Shown piece after piece: positions 44,426-56,457 of a stretch of DNA of 64,000 nucleotides. Position 1 is the stretch's first letter. Each line of letters starts with the position of its first letter. Source of the DNA: Nelumbo lutea. Taxonomy: Eukaryota > Streptophyta > Magnoliopsida > Proteales > Nelumbonaceae. The stretch covers positions 58,275,655-58,339,654 of the forward strand of contig JAKGHH010000005.1 in NCBI GenBank assembly GCA_022828595.1. The letters run 5' to 3'. Under the pieces are notes generated by a model. It did no database searches. It saw only the letters and a list, made by a program, of their open reading frames with translations, and was not told the DNA's origin. The translations under genes and the position numbers were made by a program.

Positions 44426-44593
44426 AAGGCGTGTGAGTGGCCCGCCATGGAGGGCTGGCTGTTCGTTAATCTTTACGGACTGTGCTAACTCACCAACTCT
44501 CACACCAAACCGCCAATTTAACGGAATTTTCTGCTCGTTCCCTCTCTCCAAAAACACGCGCATACACTCACTATCTCACTGGCCAGGCACCAA

Positions 44594-44608
44594 TATAAAA
44601 ACCCTAAA
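44594..44608 (+). promoter_or_regulatory. TATA box with adjoining telo-box motif
   Basis: ccaatataaaaaccctaaac holds a TATAAAA core at 44594-44600 overlapping AAACCCTAAA, the plant telo-box or interstitial telomere motif. A start about 30 bp on would give a leader of about 145 nt before the ATG at 44773. Confidence 0.6.
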
Positions 44609-44764
44609 CTTCCTTTTTTCTCTTTTTTAACTTTTATTTTTTACATTAACCCTCTCAGTTCTCCCGCACTGCTGGTGTGGTGCGTGGTCTGGTATCTACT
44701 CTACCCTGCTCTCCATTGTTATTTCGAGGGTTTCTGAGTTTCTAGGGTTTCGACGAATTTCTCC

Positions 44765-44776
44765 ATGAACGAATGA
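44765..44776 (+). other. four-codon upstream ORF overlapping the start
   Basis: ATGAACGAATGA encodes Met-Asn-Glu and a stop. The stop shares bases with the first in-frame ATG of the receptor (44773), an ATGA overlap. Ribosomes that terminate here could restart at 44773 or at the second Met, 44800. Confidence 0.5.
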
Positions 44777-45721
44777 TTAGGGTATTTTTTTGGAGAGAAA
44801 TGCGTCTCCATTTCTGTTCTATCTTCATCTGTCTGGTGTTCTTCATTGGAGTTCTAGGTTCCTCCGAAGATGAAGTTCGATCTCTACTGGAATTCAAAAA
44901 AGGAATCAAGTATGATCCACTTGACCGTGTACTGAAATCATGGGACCGGTCTTCAGTGTTAGCTAACGGCTGCCCTCAGAACTGGCACGGAATCTCGTGC
45001 GACGACTCAGGCTCGGTTGCTGGTATTGCTCTTGATGGATTGGGTTTGAGTGGAGATTTGAAGTTCAACACCTTGAGTGGATTGAGAATGCTGAGAAATC
45101 TTAGCCTATCGGGGAATTTCTTCACCGGCCGGCTTGTGCCCGCAATGGGAGCTATAGCTTCTTTGCAGCGTTTGGATCTGTCGGGAAATCGGTTCTATGG
45201 GCCGATCCCAGCTAGGATTAATGACCTATGGGGATTGAATTATCTGAATCTGTCGTCAAATAATTTCACGGGCGGGTTCCCCAGCGGAATTAGAAACCTT
45301 CAACAACTGAGAGTCTTGGATTTGCATTCCAATGGGCTTTGGGCGGACATTGGAGGCGTGTTGTCTGAGCTTCGGAATGTTGAACACGTTGATTTGAGCA
45401 ATAACATGTTCTATGGGGGGCTTTCTTTGGGTTCAGATAACATTTCTAGCTTGGCGCAAACTGTCCGTTATGTGAATTTGAGTCACAATAGATTGAATGG
45501 GAATTTCTTTTTGGATGAAGCGGTCAGGTTGTTTAATAACTTGGAAGTTTTGGACCTCGGTAACAATCAGCTAGCTGGCGAGCTTCCTTCCTTTGGCTCT
45601 TTACCTCATCTTCGAGTTTTACGGCTTGGAAACAATCAGCTATATGGATCTATACCGGAGGAGCTTCTTGAGAGCTTGATTCCGTTGGAAGAACTGGATC
45701 TCAGCCTCAATGGCTTTTCAG
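44773..45721 (+). CDS. LRR receptor-like kinase (At5g10020-like), exon 1
   Basis: Membrane receptor-like kinase of the LRR-III type. Exon 1 encodes a signal peptide, the LRR N-terminal cap with SLLEFKKGIKYDPLDRVLKSW and NGCPQNWHGISC, and about ten leucine-rich repeats (LRNLSLSGNFFTGRL, LQRLDLSGNRFYGPIP, LNYLNLSSNNFTGGFP and so on). Two Mets are possible: 44773, or 44800 (MRLHFCSIFICLVFFIGV), which starts directly on a typical signal peptide and is my preference. The donor is CAG|GTAAAG; the exon ends after one base of a Gly codon (phase 1) and joins exon 2 to give NGFSGSVHGINS. By memory the order and wording match Arabidopsis At5g10020 closely along the length. The ligand is unknown. Reading on past the donor ends soon, at 45790. 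Confidence 0.92.
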
Positions 45722-47076
45722 GTAAAGCGTTTAGAGGAAAACGAGAAAAAAGTACAGATTCTGCTTTTAAGTGCATAAGCTTGTTTCATTAGCAGACCAC
45801 TTTTTGTTCTGCAGCCTTCTGTCGTACATTCTTGCATCAAATATGGTCGTTCCATATTCTCTAACATAAAATGTAATGTAACAGTTACTGTAAAAATAAT
45901 TGTGGTGAACTGTGAGTAATCTGCTAACAAATTTATAAGCTTGATCTGTCATATGTGGTTGCCTTATCATCCATCTTACAATTGCACTAGCTTTTTGATT
46001 TTCTTTTGTTCTTATATTCCCCAAAAATGGATGATACGGGATTACTGGTCTACTACATCATTACATATGCTATGAAATTATTATGGGCTTTTAAACCAGT
46101 GGAGTTTTCTTAACAAATCCAAAGATTAGAAACAAAATGAGCAGTACATAAATAACATATTCCAGCATGCACCATTATGCAGTCAAGGTGCATCTGATTT
46201 GATGGTAGTGGGACATGTGACAAAGTTAACTGAAGAAAGCAAATTTTCATTCAGGGGTATAGTGATATCCTCGATGATTTCAAGGATATAAAATAGAGAA
46301 GTTTCATACTAATGATTAGTGATAGACATCTTAGAAAGAAAACAATTGAAGAACTAAGAGTGGAATATCCCCACCTTATTCCTCAGATTGCCTGTTGATA
46401 CTTCATATTATTGGCTTCGTAATGGACAGTGAAAACATAGGCAAGCTAGCTTTTGTATTTCAATCTTTGCTTGAATAACAATCCTGTGTGCTCTGTTATG
46501 GACCTTATGGTGTGACTTTTACTGATATTGCTAATTCATTAGTTACATTTTGGACCACATATAATGAAGACAGGAAATATAAAACCTGACTGAAGGTGCA
46601 TGGTTGCCTGGTCATAGAGAAGGACTTCCTTGATTCTTATATTGTTGAGGAGCACAATTATAAAAAAAAAGTTGAGGAGTACTCTGTTATCCTCTTTGAA
46701 ATTTTATTTTAAGATAATTATCTGCTATTTATCTCTGCCGGATAATTTATCTCTCAACTCAATTACTTAATGTCCTAGGTGATCGACCTATTTAGATGCC
46801 TGTTATATTTGACAGGAAGTTACTGATATTTCCAGATCTATTTCTTCCTTTTAGTTATGACATTTGAAGAATTGTATTAGTAGCCTTCTAACAGTCTTGA
46901 ATGTTAAGTAAAGAGTAGGTAGTTGAGATGGCCTAATATTGAGCAATGAAGGACATGAAGGACATTGATGCCAGACCTGTTCATGGGCTTAGCTCAATCC
47001 AGGCTTGGGCCGGGTTTTACCACTTATTAACAGTGTTGTCATAATGCTGTTAGTGAGCTGTTTGAAAGCTACCCCA

Positions 47077-47226
47077 TGTTAGTTTTATGTTATTTCTTAT
47101 TAGAATGTCAGACAAGGGTATAGATGTAATTTCGTCATTTTATTTTGATTCTCTGTTATAAATAAAGAAGAGGCCATCAGCCCATCTTTTTGGCTCCCAA
47201 TCTTTCTTATTCCTCTTCTATTCTAT

Positions 47227-47264
<38 letters not shown>

Positions 47265-47277
47265 AATTCTGTTAACA
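47077..47277 (+). repeat. Copia-3 5' LTR (probable)
   Basis: TGTTAGTTTTATG at 47077 to gttaaca at 47277, with TATAAATA at 47157-47164 and a (CT)n run at 47230-47262. The TG...CA ends and length fit a short copia LTR, but with no partner LTR and no clear primer site the edges are tentative. Confidence 0.55.
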
Positions 47278-47811
47278 GATTGAGTGCTCCATCTGAATAT
47301 TTTTTCTTGTTCTCTTGGATCGAAACACAAGTACAAGTAATTGTTTTAGTCTGAGATACTTATAGGACTCTCTGTTTTATCTTTTCACTTGGTCGTATGC
47401 CAAGAAAACCCAGAAAACTGGTACTGTGGGGTCTGAATTGGTGCTGTATTGTGTTCGTCCAAACTAAGTGACCAGATCAACTATTGGAAGGAGAGCAAAA
47501 AACCATGGATATTATTCTGGTGGCACTTCAATGCTGTGACCTGCTATTGGAAGAGCAAAAAACTAAGTGGCCAGTATTGTGAAGGAGTTGTGTGGCTTCT
47601 TCTAGTATGGGTGTGCTGTTCCCTTGTTGACCTATGAGGTATATTGACTATTAGTGGGTAGGGATTTTTTTTTTTTTGGCTGCAGTGTGTGTTGTTGGTG
47701 TTCCAGCAGAGTTTTTTGGAATTTCTAGCAGTACCTTGACCATGAGTGTTTGATTGTTTTTTTTTTTTTTTTTTTGTTTCAGTTTTATTCTTTAGTACTT
47801 GTAGAACCAAT

Positions 47812-50140
47812 GGCAACTGATGAATCATCCGCTTCTGGAGTTGCTCTGTCCCAAGGTACATTTGGTGTTGGGATTGAAAGTATGGCTTTCCCTATTCCCA
47901 TCACACATTTAAATGGGTTAAATTATTTGGAATGGTCTATAGGCATCAAGCTTTATGTTACAACAAGGGGAAAGACTGGATATATTAATGGGAAGGTGAA
48001 AGAACCTAAAAGTGGGACTGCTGAATATGGTAGATGGGACTAGGAGAACAATATGGTGATGTCCTGGCTCCTTGTAGCTATGCAACCTGAAATGAGGAAG
48101 AACTTCATGTGGGCATGCACCTAATGAGATACGGGAGCAAGCAAAATCGACCCACTCTAAGCAAAGTCATTATGCCAAGATTTATCAATTACAAGCTGAG
48201 TCCTCAACCTATAAACAAGCAGACTGCAGTCTGTCAGCCTACCATCAGCCCTTACATTTGTTTGGAAGGAATTGGACATTTGGACCATTACCAGGCCATT
48301 TAATGGAAGAATGACGAAGATGCTAAGTCATATAAGAAGTTAGTTTCTCACAAGGTTTAAAATGTCGATGTCGATTGAAATGTCGCTTACCAAAATATAG
48401 GACATATGTCGGAAATGTCAAGGGGAAATATTGTAAAAATTAGAGACATTGTGGAAATATTATGAAATATGTGGAAATATGCAAAGATATTTTGTAAAAT
48501 GATAAAAGAAGCATTAATACATATTTCTAGACTATTATCTTATTCCCAACCATTATATAAAGCTAAGAAACTAAGATCAATAACAAATTAGTAAATGACG
48601 ACTTACTGATTTATTATGCATTTTGATATTTTTACAAGGTTATCTGATATTTTCTTTTCTTAATTTTAATTCTGATTTATTATAAATTCTAATATATTTA
48701 TTTCACACTAGTAAATAGAAATACATTTATTCTGATTTTTTAAATATTAAAGTTATAATACATTATGTTTTATTATAAATTTAATAAACTGATTCTCCTT
48801 TTTGTAGTATTAAGATTATGATAAATTCTTTTTTCTTATAAAACTTAATGAATTTATTATGATTTTTAATACTAAATTTATAATAAATTATGATTTAGTA
48901 TAAAGTTTATTAAATTTATTATGATTTTTTATATTCAATGTAGAATATGATTTATTATAAAATTCAATAAACATTTTCTGATTTTAATAAATATTTTAAA
49001 AAATACTAACTAGTTAATATTTAATTACTTGAAAAATATTTTATGTTTTATATTATAAAGTAATTAATTTATTCTTTTGTTTTTATATTTTGTTAATTCT
49101 TTTTTTATAAATATTTTATTTGAAATATTAAATAGAAATTATTAATGGAATAATCTTTATTAGTATACTGTATTATATTTATATAATATACTAATATATT
49201 ATGTTTTTAATGTACATTAGTCGATATCCTGTCGACATAATAGGAAAAACTGTATTTTTTTTTGGTTATTTGGACCGATTTGGTCGACATTTCCGAAATA
49301 TAGGGAATGTCGACCGACATAATGTAATTTTTATATTACCATCCATTTTCATGTCGGTGAGCCTCGACATCGACATATGTTGGGCGACATTAGCGACACT
49401 TGGCGACATTTGAAACCATGGTTTCTCTGTAGTGAGCTTTTGCCTTATTGGGACTAAATCTTGTGTATGAACCCCTTAAAGTTTGGATTTTGGGGAGTAG
49501 TGAGCTACCTTCAGTCCAAGAGGTGTATGCCTTGGTTTAGTCTGAGGAGAGTAGGCACAACGTGATGGTTACGACTAAGGGGGAGCAACATATTGCATTA
49601 GATGCAAAAGGTGGTAACAATGTGATGAAGAAAGGGGATAACAAGAAGTATGATGATAAGGACAAGTTGTGGTGTACACATTGCCAATGTCCTTTACACA
49701 CTCATGATACTTTGTTGGGACCTCATTGGAAAGCCGCAGTGGGCACAAAAAAACCAGGACCAAAGAAGTATAGTGCAGCTAACATGGCAACCCGGGATTC
49801 TTAGGGTAGTAGTGTGCCTATTGGTACTACTCAAGAGCATCATACTAGGTCTGACCCCAAGGAGTATATCATTAACTCCTCTTCTGATCATCTGGAGTCT
49901 TATGGTGGGGCTTTACACCAGATGGACAATGCAACTAGTAGTACCCCTCTACTTCATTTGTGTCTACATTAGATAATGTTACCCTTGCTTTTCATGTAAC
50001 CATTGATTCCCTTTGGATTATTGATTCAGGGGCCTCCAATCACATGATTGGCAAGTCCAACCTTTTTCAGTTCTATAGTCCTTTGTTTGGAAGGGATAAA
50101 GTGAGGCTTGCAGATGGATTATTCTCTTCCATAGCAGGTT
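47812..50140 (+). pseudogene. Copia-3 gag and protease remnant
   Basis: MATDESSASGVALSQGT opens gag, then ITHLNGLNYLEWSIGIKLYV and GYINGKVKEP, the copia gag N-terminus; stops follow after YGRWD. A hAT-type element interrupts at 48351-49420. Beyond it come LLGLNLVYEPLKVWILG-like residues, a knuckle-like LWCTHCQCPLHTHDT at 49670, and the protease WIIDSGASNHMIGKSN at about 50014-50060. The frame is broken in many places. Confidence 0.8.
48351..49420. mobile_element. hAT-type element of the CAAGGTT family, 1,070 bp
   Basis: Begins CAAGGTTTAAAATGTCGATG; reversed right end CATGGTTTCAAATGTCGCCA. Flanks gtttctca (48343-48350) and gtttctct (49421-49428) match at seven of eight bases, inside Copia-3 gag. 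The interior is extremely AT-rich with repeated ttattataaatt words and no transposase. It is the longest member of the family in the window. Confidence 0.8.
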
Positions 50141-50734
50141 AGGGATCAATATCCCTTCCTCCTGGCCTTGTCCTTAATAATGTGTTGCATGTCCCAAATC
50201 TTCCTCTCAATTTACTATGCATTAGTAGTACTACGAACTCCCAGAATTGTAGTGTAACCTTCTTTCTTAGTTCTTGTGTTTTTTCAAGACTTAACCTTAG
50301 AGAGAACGATTGGTAAAGGAAGCATGGTAAAAGGCCTTTATATTCTCGAGAATAAGGTTGGTTTCTTGGCATCAAAATTTGAGTCAAATGGTCAATCGAG
50401 TCATTAAAATAGGAATTAGGTGTTTTATGGCAAAATTGTTTGGGTCATGCGTCCTTCGAGTAGGGGTGAGCATTATTTGGTTAAAACAAAAAACCGAACC
50501 AAAAATTTTGGTTTCGGTTTTTTGGTTATTTTGGTTTTGTAAAATTTCGGTTTCTGTTTTGGTTTTTAGGTTTAGAAATCCAGTTAACAAAAAAAAACCG
50601 AATTAACCGAACTTTATTATCTATAATATATATTAACATGTAATACATATATAATATGTATAAAATATATTGTACTATATTATGTATTAAAATATATAAT
50701 TTATTATATACATTGTATAATATATATTTTTAAC

Positions 50735-53036
50735 TTTAGTCGCCGATACCTTTAGTAGACTCCTCTCAGAAGCGGATAGAGCTGCATCTATAAGAGGGTG
50801 GAGAATAGGTAGAGTAGAGTTTCAGTTACCCATGTCCAATTTGCAGATGACATAATAATCTTTTGCGGAGGTTGTGATTTGATGGAGGTAAGGAATCTGA
50901 GGGATTTAATAATTCATTTTGAGAGGGCCCCAAATTTGAAGGTAAATTTTGAGAAGAGCTGTGTTGTGGGAGTTAATTTGAATAGAGAGGAGATGGAGTC
51001 TATACCAGCCTTGTTAGAATGCACTTGCTCTCAGTGGCCGCTATCCTACCTAGGACTTCCTCTAGGTGCAAATCCAAAGGAAACTAGGTTTTGGAACCCG
51101 GAGGTGGAAAAATTCGAAAAAAGATTGGCAGCTTGGAAGAGAAGCTATATTTCTGTGGGTGGTAGAGTTACTCTGATTAAAACAACTTTAGCCAACTTGC
51201 CATTATATTTTTTGTCAGTCTTTAGAATTCCTAAAAGGGAGGCAAAGAAGTTGGAAAAACTGATGAGGGGCTTCTTATGGGAGCCTGAAGAAGAGAAAAA
51301 AGATCACTTGATTAGGTGGGAGGTGGTGAGTCGGAGTAAAAAAGGAGGCCTAGGCTTAGGGAATGTGGTGAGTAAGAATGAGGCTCTTTTAGGTAAGTGC
51401 CTTTGGAGGTGGCCCTTGGAGAGGGAGAGGTTGTGGCATGAAGTAGTGAAAAGTATCCATGGCTGTTCTGAATCAGGTTGGGATGTGGGGGCATCTCGAA
51501 GGGCTTTGCTCACAACACCTTGGAAGGCAATCTCTGGCATTCTCCCTAAATTCCTCAGTTTTGTAAGGTACGATGCTTGTTCTGGAAACTCCATTCTTTT
51601 TTGGGAAGATACTTGGGTGAGCACTCAACCCCTGAAAGACCGTTTCCCTTCTCTCTATTCCATCTCCCTCTTTAAAAAGAAACCCATTTCTTGGTTCCTT
51701 CCCCCCCCGGTTTGCCCTTTGGCTTTAAATTGGGATTTTGGGTTTTGAAGAGGGTTAAAGGATGAAGAGTTTCTTTGTGTGTTAGAGCTATTGCTTCTAG
51801 AGTCGGTGTGTTTGGACCCCACTAACCTGGATAAAAGAGTCTAGGCCCTAACCTTGGTTGGCTCATTCACTTGCGCATCTTTCTTCAAAGCCCTTTGCTC
51901 TAACCCTTCCTTTCAGGTCTTCTCTGATAAAGAAGTTTGGTCAAGGCCAATACCCCCCAAATTAGCGGTGTTCCGTTGGGAAGCCTATTGTGGTAAGATC
52001 AATACTGTGGAAAACTTGCAAAAGAAGAAACCTTTTATGTGCCTGTCCCCCAATTGGTGCTTTATGTGTAAAGTGAAGGGTAAGGACTGCAACCATTTGC
52101 TGATATCGTGCTCCTTTGCTGCCAGTATTTGGAACTGGGTTGTTTCCTTATTTGGGTGCAGGTGGAACTTGCCCTCTGAAGTAAAGCTGCTGTTCACTCC
52201 GGCTTCTCTTGGGAGATTGACAAAAAGAGGTAAGCTAATGTGGAAATGTATCAGAGCTGCTACTTTGTGGATTTTATGGGAAGAGAGAAATGCTAGAATA
52301 TTTCAAGAAAAGGAAATAAGTCTTGCTGAAATCAAGGAATGCATATTGACAAGGACAATCTCATGGTTGAAATCTTCACAATTGTTGGTAGATTTCTCCT
52401 TTGATGACTTTAGGAGAAACTAGGGAGCAGTGGCTTCTATATTTTCCACTAAGAACAAATCACAAGTGGATTGGAAACCTCCACCGGATGGAGTGGTAAA
52501 ATTGAATTTTGATGGCAGCTGCCAAGGTAACCCAGGGCCATCCGGAATTAGTGGGATTCCAAGAGACAAAGACAGCAATATGTTGTCTCTTTTTTCAGGA
52601 CCAGTGGGTGAAGGTGATTCTGTAAGGGCAGAGTTACTAGCAGTGGTACAAGGTATATAGATGGCTAGTCAAATTGGAGTGAACAATTTGTTAGTAGAAG
52701 AGGATTCCAAGGTAGTAGTGGGCTGGATGAATAGCCCAGATACAACTTGCTAGGGCTATAGGGACTTGTTAAAGAAAGTTAAATGGATGACAAGAAATAT
52801 GACTGTCAGATTTTAGTGGATCAGCAGATCAGCAAATGCAATGGCTGATTCTCTGGCCAAGCAAGGGGTGTCAAGGGGAGATCTGTTTTGGACTACTTTG
52901 TAATTTGTGTTTCAGGGCTTGGGCTTGTTTAGTGTATTTGATTCAGTCCTCGGGGGAGGTAACATCTTGTGCCTCTTCCTAGGCCGATAGTATTTTCTTA
53001 TTTGAATTAATAAAATTTCTCTCATTTATAAAAAAA
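50735..53036 (+). mobile_element. LINE-3, 5'-truncated L1-type element
   Basis: Starts within RT and ends with a LINE 3' segment aataaaatttctctcatt followed by a short A run (53029-53035). Candidate duplication tatttttaa and tattttttaa at the edges is short and lies in AT-rich sequence, so it is weak. It sits inside the family D MITE. Confidence 0.8.
50750..52905 (+). pseudogene. LINE-3 ORF2 remnant (RT end, zf-RVT, RNase H)
   Basis: RT resumes at LLSEADRAASIRGWRIG with the QFADD box around 50840 in a shifted frame. A 289-residue open run (50879-51748) has NLKVNFEKSCVVGVN, YLGLPLGANP, RLAAWKRSYISVGGR, LIKTTLANLP and NSILFWEDTW. After two stops, 51854-52423 holds the zf-RVT knuckle (NWCFMCKVKGKDCNHLLISC). 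RNase H at 52430-52905 shows LNFDGSCQGNPGPSG, RAELLAVVQGI and, near the end, ANAMADSLAKQG. It lacks the endonuclease. It is the best preserved of the three L1-type copies but is dead. Confidence 0.87.
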
Positions 53037-53340
53037 CTATTTTTTAATATAATTTATATTAAAAAATATATTATATATTAAAATATACACTATAATATAT
53101 TAAAATATATATAGTGTTGAAATTCGACTTTAACTAAAATAACCGGAAATCGAACTGAAAATTTCAGTTTTGGTTATTTTGGTTTTTCAATATTTCGATT
53201 TCGGTTTTGGTTTGGTTTTTCATTTAAAATTTTGGTTTATTTGGTTTGGTTTTAAACCTAATAAACCATTTGCTCACCCCTGCCTTTGAGTTATTGAAAT
53301 ATTTGTTCCTTTTGTTATTAAGTCATGTTCGGTGTCTACT

Positions 53341-53826
53341 AGGGCTGTTCACGGGTTGGGTTGGGTTGGTTTAATAGATTTTTTTTTCAACCGACCCGAC
53401 TTGGTCGGGTTACTTAAAGAGCAAACCGAAACCAACATGCCATTAAGCAAAACCGACCCAAACATGAAGGGTCGGTTTGGCATTGTTTGTGAACAACCCT
53501 ATATTTGGTGTAAAATTTCCTACTCAAAAAAGGAAAATAATCCTAAGACAAAAGTAATTCCCATTTAACTAATGTTTTATTGTTCTTTTATGTTAAAAAT
53601 AAGTAACTAACTAGAAAGAATAAATTAGGATAAGGATTACCTAGTTAGGGAAAGACTAGGAGATTAGAAACTAACTAACTCGATTCGGGTTCGGTTTCAA
53701 AAATGAAAACCGGAACCAAACCGAAATATCGGTTTATCCCTTTTCACAACCCAAAACCGACCGGTGGTGAAGAAAAATTGACCAAATTGGGTTGGTTGGT
53801 TTGGCATTGTTTGTGAATAGCCACAA
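53341..53826. mobile_element. hAT-like MITE with AGGGCTGTTCAC start, 486 bp
   Basis: Starts AGGGCTGTTCACGGGTTGGG and ends GTGAATAGCCACAA, partly inverted. A perfect 8-bp repeat TGTCTACT flanks it (53333-53340, 53827-53834) in Copia-3 integrase. The interior has aaccgaccc and ggttcggttt words. Confidence 0.75.
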
Positions 53827-53834
53827 TGTCTACT

Positions 53835-56457
53835 TTTCATTTTGGTATGAAGTTCCAAAAATTTTTAAGGATTTCCAATTGATGGTGTTTACTCAATTTC
53901 ATGTGGAGGTTTAGATATTCCAATCAAATAATGCAAAATAATACTTTCATGGCAACCTAAATTTATTCTTTACCTCACATGGATCACTTCACCATAGTTC
54001 GTGTGCAAAAACTCCACAGCAAAACAGTGTTGCTGAAAGAAAACTCCACATAGTTTTGGATGGATGTTGTACTTTGTGCAACTTATGTTATCAACCGGAT
54101 GCCCTCTAGTGTTGGATTATAAGGCCCCCATTAGCTTTTGTATCCTCAGTCTTGCTTGTTCTCCATTCCCATGAGATTCTTTGTTGCTGATCCTTTGTTC
54201 ATGACTTGCCCTCCTCTCGTGGTAAGTTGGATCCCTGGTCTATTTCATGCATTTCCTTGGGTACGGGGTACCCCTTCTCTCAAAAGGACTATTGTTGCTT
54301 TGACCTAGTCACTCGTATATACTTTGTTTCTATGGATGTTTCCTTCTTTGAGTTTGAGCCATTCTACCTTGCTTCTCACTAGGGGGAGAGTTGTTTGGAA
54401 GAGAAGCAGGCCAATCAGGTTCATCCTTCTTTCCATTCTTGATCCCACTTCTTTTCATGTCTTCCTACGTAAGTGCCGTAGAGATTAACACTGTTTTAAA
54501 GATGTTGAGCTTCTGAATATTGTGCAACCAACACCATCAGACTCTTAGGAGGTGAGTCCATCTCAGCCAAGTACTATTATTCCTGTTTATTCTTATGTTC
54601 CTATTTCTGTTGATGATCGTACATGTGACCTTGACATTCCTATTGCAAAAAGAAAGGGTGTTAGGTCATGCACTACAAAATACCCCATTTCCCAGTATAT
54701 GTCCTATGACCATGTTTCCACCTCATATCATGCCTTCTTATCTACCATTGACATTATTCCCATACCCAAAAGTGTTGTAGAGGCCTTAATACATCCTAAA
54801 TGGACAGATGCTATGAAGGAGATTAATGCCTCCATAAAAATAAACATGTGGGAGTTGGTAGATCTTCCCAAAGAAAAAGGCCCAATAGGGTGCAAATGGG
54901 TGTTCTCAGTAAAGTATAGGGCTAGTGGACAGTGGAGAGGTATAAGGAAAGGTTGGTGGCAAAAGGGTATAAACAAGTTTATGGCATTGATTATGTTGAG
55001 ATGTTTGCCCCAATGGCAAAAACGAATTCTTTCTGAGTACTTCTGTCATTTGCTACAAAAAAATGCATTGTTGAATGGTGTTTTATGGTTTAGCCACTGG
55101 GTTTCCATGCTAAGGTTAGTTAAGGCAAGGTGCTTACTGTTTAGGTTGAAGAAGTCCTTGTATGGCTTGAAATAGTCTCCTAGAGCTTGGTTTAGCAAGT
55201 TCCAAATGGCGGTTTAGCAGGTGGGTTTTAGATAGTGTCAGTTTGACCATGCCCTCTTTGTTAAGAGGAGTCTTGGACAGGTTACAATATTGATGGTATA
55301 TGTAGATGCCATTATCACCATAGGTAACTAAGGATCTGATATACAAAAACTAAAAGAATTTTTAACCACCCAATTTGAAGTGAAAGATCTAGGACCCCTA
55401 TGGTATTTCCTTGGAATTGAGGTTGCTTGCTCACAAAAGGGTATCTTTACTTCTCAAAGGAAATACATCATAGATCTCTTGAAAGACATTGAGAAAATGG
55501 GGCAAAGCCAGATGATTCCCCTATTGATGTTAACCAGTCCAGTGTTTAGAAAACTGGGTTGAACTGGCTGGTCGAACTGGTTGAATTGTGACCTGGGGCA
55601 CTGATCGGTTCGGCCACACCCCAATAATAGGACTTGCTCAAAACCCGCTGAAAATGGGCTGACCAGCTGGTTTAATTGGAAAACCGGTGAACCGGTCCCG
55701 GTTTCATGAAATTGCTTGGGTCCATAAGTGAGATTTTAAAATGTTGTTAACAAGATTTGAACAAAAGACTTCTTATTTTCACAGATTACTTAATTACCAC
55801 TAATCCACCTCTTTACTTGTGCTAATTAATGACTATTTATTGTACATATTACATTATTATGCACGCATTTTAAAGAAAATGCAAGTTAAAAGGCTTGAAC
55901 CCTAGTTATTTGTTTTAAAAATTAAGAAGCTTACCATCCATCCACCATATTTAAGTACATTAAAAGTTGTAAAATGTATTATATATAGTATTTATGTGAC
56001 CCGTAGTATATATATGTATATGCCATGTCATCATGGTTCGACCCCGGTTGAACCTCTGACCCGTGAACCTCTCCCTTCTCTGGTTCTATGCCCGATCCAG
56101 TTCTCTAAACATTGCTAAACACAGACTATTTGGTTGTGATGGAGAACCTTTAAAGGATGTGAAACTGTTTCAAAGGCTAGTGGGCAGATTGTTGTATTTC
56201 TCTATGACACACCTCGGTATTGCTTTTGTTGTTGGGGTTTTGGTCAGTTTATGCATTCCCCTAAAGTATCACGCTTGGAGGATGTTGTGAGGGTCCTTAG
56301 GTACTTGAAGAAGTATCCTGGAACTAGTTTGTTGTTTAAGAAGCACAACAACCTGAAGGTGGAGGTTTATACAAATGCAAACTGCACAGGTGCTATTGAT
56401 GATAGAAAATCCACCAGTGGGTACTGTACCTTTGTGGGTGGGAACCTGGTAATGTAG
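53835..56457 (+). pseudogene. Copia-3 integrase end, RT and RNase H remnant
   Basis: Integrase: AKTPQQNSVAERKLH near 54008. RT starts in the open run 54552-55175 ([31 protein letters not shown]) and continues with LKKSLYGLK, then TAG where the family has Gln. The catalytic box is changed: the text reads LMVYVDAI (55290) for YVDDI, so one Asp is lost. KDLGPLWYFLGIEVACSQKG follows at 55380. A hAT-like insertion (55540-56114) interrupts. The rest has KLFQRLVGRLLYFSMTH and RVLRYLKKYPG, then EVYTNANCTGAIDDRKSTSG of RNase H, where the first Asp pair is altered (TNANC for TDADW). Clearly dead. Confidence 0.82.
55540..56114. mobile_element. hAT-like element in Copia-3 RT, 575 bp
   Basis: Ends CAGTGTTTAGAAAACTGG and CCAGTTCTCTAAACATTG are inverted (16 of 18). 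It splits the copia reading between DVN and LNTDYLVV. The interior has gaactggttgaa, ggttcggcc and aaaccggtgaaccgg words. No convincing 8-bp duplication was found. Confidence 0.65.

Larger units (their letters stand above)
50461..53282. mobile_element. hAT-type MITE, family D, split by LINE-3
   Basis: Left end TAGGGGTGAGCATTATTTGG and right end AAACCATTTGCTCACCCCTG are inverted. Flanks ccttcgag (50453-50460) and cctttgag (53283-53290) match at seven of eight bases. Without the LINE it would be about 520 bp, similar to the copy at 25482. Confidence 0.8.
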
